NCBI GenBank assembly: GCA_964617665.1
Contig: CAZUAH010000085.1
Location: 1 to 35,255, forward strand
Origin: JADHUC01 sp964617665
GTDB lineage: Bacteria > Planctomycetota > Planctomycetia > Pirellulales > Pirellulaceae
DNA length: 35,255 nt
Reading direction: 5' to 3'
Below, one piece after another: positions 25,164 through 31,764 of this stretch (the first letter of the stretch is position 1; every line of letters begins with the position of its first letter). The translations under genes and the position numbers were made by a program. The notes beneath the pieces were generated by a model, which did no database searches, had not been told where the DNA came from, and was given only the letters and a program-made list of their open reading frames with translations.

Positions 25164-25391
25164 ATGGACTTCGATGTCGTCAAGGAGCCCGCACCCCCCG
25201 GACCATACTTGTCCATGGGCTGCCAGGCAGTCGCATTGGGGCAAGCAATCGATGGAGCCGTCATCGGGAACGGAGCAAGGACCGTGTATCACGTTCCAGC
25301 CGAACCTGATGCCGAGTTTCGAGTTGTTGGACTGGTACCGGAGGATGAATGCCCGCCAACTTACGCAGTCCTGCGACGCCGGACGCGATAG
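25164..25391 (+). CDS. Last cassette gene: small hypothetical protein
   Basis: A 75-residue protein starting MDFDVVKEPAPPGPYLSMGC, soluble, ending PTYAVLRRRTR. The stop is two bases before the R'' of the last attC-like site, the tightest packing in the array, which argues that it is a real cassette gene. It begins five bases after the preceding small membrane protein, so the two may form one two-gene cassette. No family is recognised. Confidence 0.55.
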   Translation: MDFDVVKEPAPPGPYLSMGCQAVALGQAIDGAVIGNGARTVYHVPAEPDAEFRVVGLVPEDECPPTYAVLRRRTR

Positions 25392-25393
25392 AC

Positions 25394-25535
25394 GCCCAAC
25401 ACGCCGGCAGAGATTCGCCATCCTTGCCGGATACGCCGTTGCCTCTGAAAGTCTGAGAGGTGACAATGCTGTTTGAGCATGTCCGGGAGACCTGACGGAT
25501 GGACCGTCGGCGTCGGGCGTGCAAACCCGCGGCGT
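25394..25535 (+). repeat. attC-like site 8 (main family, end of array)
   Basis: R'' GCCCAAC is perfect. The shared blocks GCCGTTGCCT, TGACGGATGG and GGCGTCGGGCGTGC are present, but the inner hairpin (25413-25432) keeps only six of nine pairs and the final core is GCGGCGT, with no GTT. The site therefore looks eroded on its outer side, as expected for the last site of an old array. 25536-25656 beyond it shows no gene. Confidence 0.82.
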
Positions 25536-25656
25536 GATGTCCCGAATCACTCACATCGTTGGATACTTGCGCAATGCCATCCAAATCTGAGACGGTGTCT
25601 ATGTTGCGCGATGGCCGCTTGTCTGCGGTGGTTCGCACTTCCTCGATTCGGGGCCG

Positions 25657-26844
25657 CTACCCACCACCTTCGATCCGCTGTATTGCCAGCTCGGCAAGTT
25701 GACGGACTTCTTGGTCTTCGTCCTGAAGTCGTTTTCTCAACTCGCCCAATGCTGGCGAGGCGGCTGGGCCGAGTTTTCCAAGAACGAAGACCGCCAGACG
25801 ACGGACGCCTGTGTTGGTGGAATTGAGTTTCTCGGTTGCCGGTGGCACGGACGCAGCGCCGATCGCGATCAGCGCGTCGGCTGCCTTGCGTGCAACGTTG
25901 TCGTCGCCGTCCTCCATCGCATTAGCCAGATCGGCGGTTGCAGCCTCCGCTGCAGCGCCAAGCCTCCCGAGTCTGACGGCGGTCAGCCCGCGTACGCTGG
26001 CATCCGGATCGTCTGCCAGCGTCTTGCGAAACGCTGTGACCGCGTCTGCAGGTTCTGCGACTCGCGAAACGGCCATCAGAGATGCGGAGCGAACCGACTT
26101 GTCTGGATCGTCCTGCATTGAGGTCAATAACTTCGGCAAGACCGGGCGAGCGTCCGCTTCGAGCGTAGCGATCAGTCGCGCAACTGCGGCGCGATTTGCC
26201 GCGGTCTCGTTCTGGTTTTCTAACGTGGTCGCCAGTTGTGTTGCTGCAGCCGCTAGAGCGTCCTTTGGAAATCGTTTGGCAACCGATAGGGCCATGCGTC
26301 TAACCGGCCCGTCGGAATCGGACAGCGCCACCGTAAACGCCTCCACCATCGCTGCATCTGAAGGATCGAAACGATCGATCAAGTAGAACGACGCACAGCG
26401 ACGTACATCTGGCGACTCGTGCTGCAGGGCATCCACAAAATCAACCGCGCCGTCTGCTGCCAACGTCTCCAGATCCTCAGCCGCCGTCTGGCGGGCACCA
26501 GCGTCATTGCCCGACAGGGCCTCGGCCCAGACCTCCCATTGCTCAATCGTCGGACCGGCCGCCACTGTGTCGGGCTCAACGGCACCGTCGGGCGTCACTC
26601 GAGGCGTCCATTGGTCCGCGCTCGGCGGTGGTGGCTTGGCTCCTTGTTTTTCAGTGGCTTCCTTGGCAGGCACTGCGGGTTCGCCATCCGCTGGCGACGG
26701 GGTAGAGCCTTCGCCGCCCTCCTCCACGTCGGGGCTTTTGGCCTCCGTGGTTGGTTGGTCGCCAGATGTTGGCTGCTCTGGGCCGCCGCACCCGATGACG
26801 ATAGGCAACAACAGAATCCAGGATAGCCGTTGTGTGATGTCCAT
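25657..26844 (-). CDS. HEAT-repeat lipoprotein
   Basis: A 395-residue protein from the ATG at 26844, preceded by GGAGGGAG. MDITQRLSWILLLPIVIGCG ends in the lipobox IVIGC (Cys19), so it is likely anchored in a membrane. Residues 20-110 are low-complexity, rich in Pro, Glu, Thr and Gly. From about 125 to the end it is a chain of HEAT/PBS-like helical repeats (EALSGNDAGARQTAAEDLETLAADGAVDF, then repeated DxDxxVRxxAxxAL units such as DPDASVRGLTAVRLGRLG). Such repeats bind proteins. It lies 23 bases behind the ubiA-like gene on the same strand and may be its operon partner, with no known link in function. A longer in-frame start upstream overlaps that gene and is rejected. Confidence 0.85.
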   Translation of the reverse strand: MDITQRLSWILLLPIVIGCGGPEQPTSGDQPTTEAKSPDVEEGGEGSTPSPADGEPAVPAKEATEKQGAKPPPPSADQWTPRVTPDGAVEPDTVAAGPTIEQWEVWAEALSGNDAGARQTAAEDLETLAADGAVDFVDALQHESPDVRRCASFYLIDRFDPSDAAMVEAFTVALSDSDGPVRRMALSVAKRFPKDALAAAATQLATTLENQNETAANRAAVARLIATLEADARPVLPKLLTSMQDDPDKSVRSASLMAVSRVAEPADAVTAFRKTLADDPDASVRGLTAVRLGRLGAAAEAATADLANAMEDGDDNVARKAADALIAIGAASVPPATEKLNSTNTGVRRLAVFVLGKLGPAASPALGELRKRLQDEDQEVRQLAELAIQRIEGGG

Positions 26845-26867
26845 ATCTGCAACTCCCTCCGTACGTT

Positions 26868-27779
26868 CTACGTCAACAAGTCTAGCGTTCCAACGAAAAA
26901 CAGACCGATGCTCACAATTGAGTTTACACGAAAGAAGGCGATGTTGACACGCGTCAGATCGTCTGGCTTGACGATGGCATGCTCGTACAGCAGCAGTACG
27001 GCCACCGCCGCAATTCCGCACCAATAGATCCAGCCCAATGCCAACTGGGGACACATAAAAGGCAATACGGCCAGTGCGGCGATCATCCCTAGATGGCACA
27101 CTGCCGCCAATCGAAGCGCGCCCACCACGCCCAACCGCGCGGGCACGCTGTACAATTTCGCTCTGACATCGAATTCCACGTCCTGGCAGGCGTAAATTAT
27201 GTCGAAGCCAGCGACCCACAGCAACACAGCGACGCCAAGAGACAATGCTGGCATAGCATCCGTCGCGGAAGTCATGAGCACTTCGCCGCGAAGGGCCACC
27301 CAAACGCCCGCAGGCGCGCACATCAGTGATGCACCAAGCCAGAAATGCGATAGGGCCGTATACCGCTTTGCATAACTGTACGACAGCACAAACAGCAGGA
27401 CGGGAACAGAAAAGTAGAGTGGTAGAAGATTCGGCAGGAAGAACAGTGTGCTGGCGATGAAACCCGCCGAGGATGCCAATGTGAACAACCAGACGCTCTT
27501 CACTGAAAGGATGCCCTTTGGGATGTGGCGACTCTCGGTGCGCGGGTTTTGCGCGTCGATCGTTCGATCGGCGATTCGGTTGAATGCCATTGCAGCACTT
27601 CGAGCGCAGACCATGCACGCTGCGATGCCGACCAGATGCAGCCATCGAAAGCTCACAGGATCACCGTCCGGCGACGGCGCCGTCCATGCCATCACGGCCG
27701 CGAGGAGCGCAAACGGCAAGGCAAACAGCGTATGGCTGAACCTGATCATCTCCAGGAGGTGTTTCAATGTAGTGAGCAT
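26868..27779 (-). CDS. mqnP: UbiA-like prenyltransferase (menaquinone, futalosine pathway MqnP type)
   Basis: A 303-residue multi-pass protein with the UbiA superfamily first aspartate motif NRIADRTID (67-75) and a second one in the DIIYACQDVEFD segment, which bind the Mg-prenyl diphosphate. Eight or so membrane segments are visible. The family joins a polyprenyl chain to an aromatic ring. With ubiX-like and ubiE-like genes directly upstream, the best reading is MqnP, which prenylates 1,4-dihydroxy-6-naphthoate in the futalosine route to menaquinone; a 4-hydroxybenzoate (ubiquinone) role is less likely in this phylum. Upstream lies a 229-base gap with an inverted repeat, so transcription from the ubiX gene may or may not run through. 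Confidence 0.85.
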   Translation of the reverse strand: MLTTLKHLLEMIRFSHTLFALPFALLAAVMAWTAPSPDGDPVSFRWLHLVGIAACMVCARSAAMAFNRIADRTIDAQNPRTESRHIPKGILSVKSVWLFTLASSAGFIASTLFFLPNLLPLYFSVPVLLFVLSYSYAKRYTALSHFWLGASLMCAPAGVWVALRGEVLMTSATDAMPALSLGVAVLLWVAGFDIIYACQDVEFDVRAKLYSVPARLGVVGALRLAAVCHLGMIAALAVLPFMCPQLALGWIYWCGIAAVAVLLLYEHAIVKPDDLTRVNIAFFRVNSIVSIGLFFVGTLDLLT

Positions 27780-27880
27780 CTGTTCAAACGAAAATCAAAG
27801 GTCTGGTACGGCGGCCAGAGTAGGGCAGATTACGGTTGGTTAAAAGAAATGGAATCAAAACTCACCCGCGCTTCTGCAGC

Positions 27881-27947
27881 GTTTAACGGCGAGCCGAAGG
27901 CGACTGCGTTTCCCTACCACACCGTCGCCTTCAGCTTGCCGTTAAAC
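27881..27947 (+). repeat. Large inverted repeat between ubiX- and ubiA-like genes
   Basis: GTTTAACGGCGAGCCGAAGG plus CGAC (27881-27904) pairs with the segment 27924-27947, 22 of 24 bases, around a 19-base loop. The two mismatches are G/A and C/T type. It is the sort of intergenic hairpin that occurs in many copies in planctomycete genomes, which I recall but cannot check here. No T run follows, so it is not a standard terminator. Confidence 0.75.
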
Positions 27948-28008
27948 GATGAATCTACTTCGAGGCTAATCCCCTCAGCAAACCGTCCGGCGTTTCGGAA
28001 ACAGAATC

Positions 28009-28704
28009 TCAATCTTGACTCGCTTCTCCCCAGCGACAAATCAACGAACGTTCGATGCCGATTTGGTCGAGTATCCTAGCAACCACGAAATCGATCAGGT
28101 CTCGAATCGAACGCACGCCATGATACCATCCGGGCATAGCCGGCAGCACCACAGCGCCGGCCTCGCTGGCTCGCTTCATATTGTCAAGCTGTATCGACGA
28201 CAACGGTGTCTCGCGCGGCACGAGAACCAGTTTGCGGCGCTCCTTCAGATGAACATCCGCCGCGCGTTGCACCAGATTGTTGCTGGCACCGTGGACGACG
28301 GCGCTTAGCGTACTACCGGAACACGGGCAAATTACCATCCCCGAGGTCACGAATGAGCCGCTGGCGATCGAGGCCGTGAAGTCGGCGTGATGGTGGTAGC
28401 ACAACGTGCCGACATCTTCCCCCGCGGTCACGGCCGTCTTCAGACTCGACAGAATCCCCGCGATGGCATCCTGCATCTCGGTTCGTTCTTCAGTTTCTGC
28501 ACAAAGACTGCTTCGTGTCAGACTTATGGCCTGGAACCGATCCAGATCGACGACAATGCCCAACTCGTGCTTCAAAACCTCCTTGCCAGACGGGCTGATT
28601 GTCAAGTGAACGTCGCATCCGCTCTCCAATAGAACGTCCAGCAGACGCAAGGCATGAAGGACACCGCTCGCTCCGGTGATAGCCAATACCAAAGGATGTT
28701 TCAT
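28009..28704 (-). CDS. ubiX: UbiX-like flavin prenyltransferase
   Basis: A 231-residue UbiX-family protein starting MKHPLVLAITGASG with the nucleotide-binding GASG motif. Later motifs are PCSGSTLSAVVHGASNNLVQRAADVHLKERRKLVLVPRETPLS and MPGWYHG, which form the flavin and dimethylallyl phosphate sites in known enzymes. UbiX makes prenylated FMN, the cofactor of UbiD-type decarboxylases; in the futalosine route it serves the MqnL decarboxylase. No UbiD-like gene lies in this window. The ATG overlaps the TGA of the ubiE gene (ATGA, 28701-28704), so their translation is coupled. There is an insertion relative to the shortest UbiX proteins around residues 70-100. Confidence 0.9.
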   Translation of the reverse strand: MKHPLVLAITGASGVLHALRLLDVLLESGCDVHLTISPSGKEVLKHELGIVVDLDRFQAISLTRSSLCAETEERTEMQDAIAGILSSLKTAVTAGEDVGTLCYHHHADFTASIASGSFVTSGMVICPCSGSTLSAVVHGASNNLVQRAADVHLKERRKLVLVPRETPLSSIQLDNMKRASEAGAVVLPAMPGWYHGVRSIRDLIDFVVARILDQIGIERSLICRWGEASQD

Positions 28705-29426
28705 TTGACTCCCACGTACAATGTCGCGACGCCGAACGTGAAGGGGTGCAGTTTCACGTCGCGCAGACCCGCACTCCGCATGCGCTCGGCCAAGGCTTCG
28801 CCCGACGTAAACTCGCCAACGCTGGCGGGCAAGTAGCTGTAGGCATTCTCGTTGCTGCGAGTAAACCAGTGGCCTATCCTTGGCAGCACGTTGCGAAAGT
28901 ACCAGCCGTAGATCGCACGCACTGGTTGCCGCCGTGGCATTGAGAACTCCAACACGGCCACCTGCCCACCCGGAGCACATACCCGGACCATTTCCTCCAA
29001 GCCCTTATCCGTGTCCGACACGTTTCGCAACCCGAAAGCCACCGAAACGATCTGGAAACGATTGTCGTCAAAAGGCAACTGCTGCGCATCAGCTTCCACA
29101 AAAGTGATGTCGCCGTCGATCTTTGCCTTCCGCTTCTTCTGCTCGCCTAACTCCAACATCTCGCGGCAGAAATCGGCGGCCGTGATCGGCACGCGACCTC
29201 GAGTCCGGCGATAGAACGCGAAGGCCAAATCTCCAGTACCCGTGCAGACGTCCAAAATCGGCTGTTCTGTCTTTGCCTTGACAATCCGCACGGTGCGCCA
29301 CCGCCAGTAGCGGTCGGCGTTCATCGATAGCAAATGGTTCATACCGTCGTATTTCGGAGCGATCTCTCCGAACATACGTTGAACGCGATTGCCGGATTTG
29401 TCGACGGACACGGGAATCCTCTGCAT
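28701..29426 (-). CDS. ubiE: UbiE/MenG-type demethylmenaquinone methyltransferase
   Basis: A 241-residue SAM-dependent methyltransferase. From the ATG at 29426 it begins MQRIPVSVDKSGNRVQRMFG, then EIAPKYDGMNHLLSMNADRYWRWR, the typical UbiE/MenG opening. SAM motif I is ILDVCTGTGDLAF; later EADAQQLPFDDNRFQIVSVAFGLRNVSD and GGQVAVLEFSMP are UbiE/MenG signature segments. AGAGGG stands just before this ATG; an upstream in-frame start would add 45 residues of unlikely sequence. The enzyme methylates demethylmenaquinone in the last step of menaquinone synthesis, which suits the linked ubiX-like and ubiA-like genes. Confidence 0.93.
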   Translation of the reverse strand: MQRIPVSVDKSGNRVQRMFGEIAPKYDGMNHLLSMNADRYWRWRTVRIVKAKTEQPILDVCTGTGDLAFAFYRRTRGRVPITAADFCREMLELGEQKKRKAKIDGDITFVEADAQQLPFDDNRFQIVSVAFGLRNVSDTDKGLEEMVRVCAPGGQVAVLEFSMPRRQPVRAIYGWYFRNVLPRIGHWFTRSNENAYSYLPASVGEFTSGEALAERMRSAGLRDVKLHPFTFGVATLYVGVK

Positions 29427-29492
29427 GACCCTCTCGGGAAGGGGGAGAAAGTCGAGTTCTGGTGCTTCGTCAAAGCTTAGTTTTTTGGGCGA

Positions 29493-29524
29493 CCGGGGTT
29501 GGAGGGCGAAGCCCGAAACCCCGG
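29493..29524 (+). repeat. GC-rich intergenic hairpin repeat
   Basis: CCGGGGTT (29493-29500) pairs with AACCCCGG (29517-29524), and GGGC/GCCC (29504-29514) forms an inner stem around GAA. It lies in the 433-base gap 29427-29859 between the ubiE-like and DUF1080 genes; I see no gene there. Such GC-rich palindromes are typical interspersed repeats in planctomycetes by recollection. Confidence 0.6.
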
Positions 29525-29859
29525 GGCTTCCTTCACTAACGCTCAGTCCAGCCCCGGCCACCCAACCCTAGTTCTCAGACTGGACACAACACTGGCAAGT
29601 CGTTGCGCGTTCCAACTGCCCCAAACAGATAGTATAGTTTCAATGAACTCCGGCGAAAACGCGGTAGGATTCCGTCTCCAGCCCTTGCAGGGGGACTTAT
29701 CGTCGATCAAGCTAGAACCCGTTAAAGACCACTTATTTTAGCTGTCTTTACTCGCCGTCCTGATCTGGTAAGCTCGTTGCGGCGGCCAACGTGGCTTCCA
29801 ATCACACCATCCCCACGATAGGCAGGCCGAACGAAAACGCAACTAAATGGAGGTTCTTG

Positions 29860-30981
29860 ATGACGCGGCTGCTATTCCACAAGGCCATTTTGACCAGCTT
29901 AGTACTCACTTGTGTCGGAAGCGTCAGCCATGTTTCGGCAGCGCCTCCCAACGCTCGCAAATTCGCCATAACCGACATCGCGAAGGTCGACGAAGATTTC
30001 GCTTATCAGGGCGAGTATGTGGGCAGGTTGTACGAGCCTCGCTATGGCCATGTGTATGTGGGCCTGCAAGTCATCGCTCGCGGCGACGGCAACTTTGACG
30101 CCGTCCTGTACGAAGGCGGGTTGCCCGGAGCGGGCTGGAATATGGACAAAAAGACCGAGCTTTCCGGTGCGCTGAGTGAAGGCACGCTGAAGCTGGAAGG
30201 CGACGGCCGCAGCGTCATCACCGACGGCGTCAGTGCGACTGTGTACGACGGCTCTGGCAGCCGCCTGGGATACATACAAGAGATCCATCGAGTCAGCCCG
30301 ACCGTCGGCATGTCACCTCCGCGTGGTGCGGTCGTGTTGTTCGACGGCGAGTCGACCGAGAATCTACAGGACGCCAGCGTCACCGAGGATGGTCTGCTGG
30401 AGGTGGGCGTTACGACCGCGATGCCGGTGCACGACTTTCGTTTGCACCTCGAGTTCCGCCTACCCTACATGCCGTACGCCACCGGGCAATCTCGCGGCAA
30501 CAGCGGTGTGTATATCCAACGACGATACGAGGTTCAGATATTGGACTCGTTCGGCCTGGAAGGCGTGCACAACGAGTGCGGTGGTCTCTACCGCCAGCAG
30601 CCGCCTGACGTGAACATGTGCCTACCGCCGCTGACGTGGCAAACCTATGACATCTGGTTCACGGCAACCAAGTGGGACGACGAGGGCAACAAGATCGCGA
30701 ACGCTCGCCTTACAGTGCGGCACAATGGCGTGCCGATTCACAACGACCGAGAACTCACGAACAAGACAGGCGCCGGCAAGCCGGAGGGGCCCGATCCGCT
30801 GCCCATCCTTCTGCAGAATCACGGAAACCCCGTGCACTTCCGCAACTACTGGATCGTGCTGGGCGGCGAAGAGGAAGAGGAGCAGTGCACATGCCGCAAG
30901 TGCCGCAAAGCTCGATTTTGGAGAATTAGACGGCTACTCAGACGGTTGTTCAGTCGCCTCCATTACTGCCGACGACGGTAA
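29860..30981 (+). CDS. DUF1080 (3-keto-disaccharide hydrolase-like) exported protein
   Basis: A 373-residue protein starting MTRLLFHKAILTSLVLTCVG with a signal peptide ending near VSAAPP. GGAGG lies six bases before the ATG. The N-terminal 130 residues (GHVYVGLQVIARGDGNFDAVLYEGGLPGAGW) precede a DUF1080 beta-jelly-roll: GAVVLFDGESTENLQDA, HDFRLHLEFRLPYMPYATGQSRGNSGVYIQRRYEVQILDSFG, ECGGLYRQQPPDVNMCLPPLTWQTYDIWFTA and NPVHFRNYWIVL. DUF1080 is one of the most abundant secreted families in planctomycetes and includes 3-keto-glycoside hydrolases. After the domain comes an unusual tail of five glutamates, a CTCRKC cluster and many arginines. Its 3' end overlaps the convergent methyltransferase gene by 32 bases. 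Confidence 0.88.
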   Translation: MTRLLFHKAILTSLVLTCVGSVSHVSAAPPNARKFAITDIAKVDEDFAYQGEYVGRLYEPRYGHVYVGLQVIARGDGNFDAVLYEGGLPGAGWNMDKKTELSGALSEGTLKLEGDGRSVITDGVSATVYDGSGSRLGYIQEIHRVSPTVGMSPPRGAVVLFDGESTENLQDASVTEDGLLEVGVTTAMPVHDFRLHLEFRLPYMPYATGQSRGNSGVYIQRRYEVQILDSFGLEGVHNECGGLYRQQPPDVNMCLPPLTWQTYDIWFTATKWDDEGNKIANARLTVRHNGVPIHNDRELTNKTGAGKPEGPDPLPILLQNHGNPVHFRNYWIVLGGEEEEEQCTCRKCRKARFWRIRRLLRRLFSRLHYCRRR

Positions 30982-31672
30982 TCTCCATCGCGTCGCGTTT
31001 GGCCCACGGAAGATCCAAGTCGAACCATTCAGTACGGCTACTGTGTTTCTTGCGCACGTAGTCCAGGAAGTCTTTCATTCCGGTCGACCCGATCCCCACG
31101 TTGTCCGCCACGATCATTGCAGTGTCGGTCAGCTCGTCTTCCAAGCCGGTTAGGCAGGGAAGGTAGTTCGAATAGCCGCAGTCGATGAAGACGAAGTCGA
31201 TTGGGCCGTCGATCTGCTTCACAACTTCCCGAGCGTTCCCAACTCGAAACTCAGCGTAATCGGCTAGCCCAGCCTCATCGAAATTCTGTTTTGCCCTTTT
31301 CGAGCGTTCAGGATCGATCTCGATGGTAATCAGCTTGCCACCACCATTTGCCTTCAACTGGCTTGCGATCCAAAGCCCGGAATAGCCGATGGCCGTACCA
31401 CATTCAACGACTCGTTTCGGCTTCCTCTGACGAACCAGTTCGGCCAGGCGTTTGGCTTTTGCTGCTCCGATCATGTACACGGGACCTTCGCGGCACTCGC
31501 GCTCAACACGATCTATCACGGTCTGCACCTTCTTGCTTAACTTGACAGTGGACTTGGATTTCTCCGCACCGGCGGCCGGTTCAGTCGTGATGGCGGCGAG
31601 GAATACGACGTTCACAAAGCCGGAGAAGACCAACAGAATTGTGATTCGTGGATACGCTGGGTGGTAATGCAT
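30950..31672 (-). CDS. O-methyltransferase with export-type N-terminus
   Basis: A 240-residue SAM-dependent O-methyltransferase of the caffeoyl-CoA/catechol type. SAM motif I is RVVECGTAIGYSGLWIA, then GGKLITIEIDPERSKRAKQNFDEAGL, FVFIDCGYSNYLPCL and MIVADNVG. Its first 36 residues (MHYHPAYPRITILLVFSGFV then NVVFLAAITTEPAAGAEKS) look like a signal peptide or anchor with an AGA-E-like cleavage site, odd for an enzyme that needs cytoplasmic SAM. The start could be wrong, but no other good start exists before the SKKVQTVIDRV helix that opens the domain. The substrate is unknown. Confidence 0.82.
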   Translation of the reverse strand: MHYHPAYPRITILLVFSGFVNVVFLAAITTEPAAGAEKSKSTVKLSKKVQTVIDRVERECREGPVYMIGAAKAKRLAELVRQRKPKRVVECGTAIGYSGLWIASQLKANGGGKLITIEIDPERSKRAKQNFDEAGLADYAEFRVGNAREVVKQIDGPIDFVFIDCGYSNYLPCLTGLEDELTDTAMIVADNVGIGSTGMKDFLDYVRKKHSSRTEWFDLDLPWAKRDAMEITVVGSNGGD

Positions 31673-31764
31673 CTGTCATCCAATCTTGTCGTAGGAGCGA
31701 ATCGGGAGGGTCTAAGCCAAGGGAAAGCTGGGTAGGATCTGGCAGGCAATCGCCCAATGCAGCG

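Larger units (their letters stand above)
18044..25535 (+). mobile_element. Integron-type gene cassette array without integrase (CALIN-like)
   Basis: Eight attC-like sites, all in the same orientation, punctuate a run of plus-strand genes. Each site starts with a sequence matching or close to RYYYAAC, has arms able to pair (for example GCACGCCC with GGGCGTGC), an inner hairpin, and ends AACCC plus a sequence close to GTTRRRY; the 80-base site ends CTCCC instead. Gene stops fall 2-71 bases before the next site, most within 10 bases, which is the packing expected of cassettes. Five sites are near copies of one another, as in sedentary chromosomal integrons. No IntI gene is in the window; the only recombinase, at 33788-35125, is a phage-type integrase at a tRNA. 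Several cores are degenerate, so some cassettes may be fixed. Confidence 0.8.

Noticed and set aside
18478..25535. CRISPR array or tandem repeat
   Set aside because: The repeat units are about 145 bases, irregularly spaced by genes of 0.3-1.6 kb, and have integron core ends; no short regular spacers occur.
28701..29561. Longer ubiE start at 29561
   Set aside because: The extra 45 residues run through the GC-rich intergenic hairpin and do not resemble UbiE; the ATG at 29426 has a ribosome binding site and the usual start.
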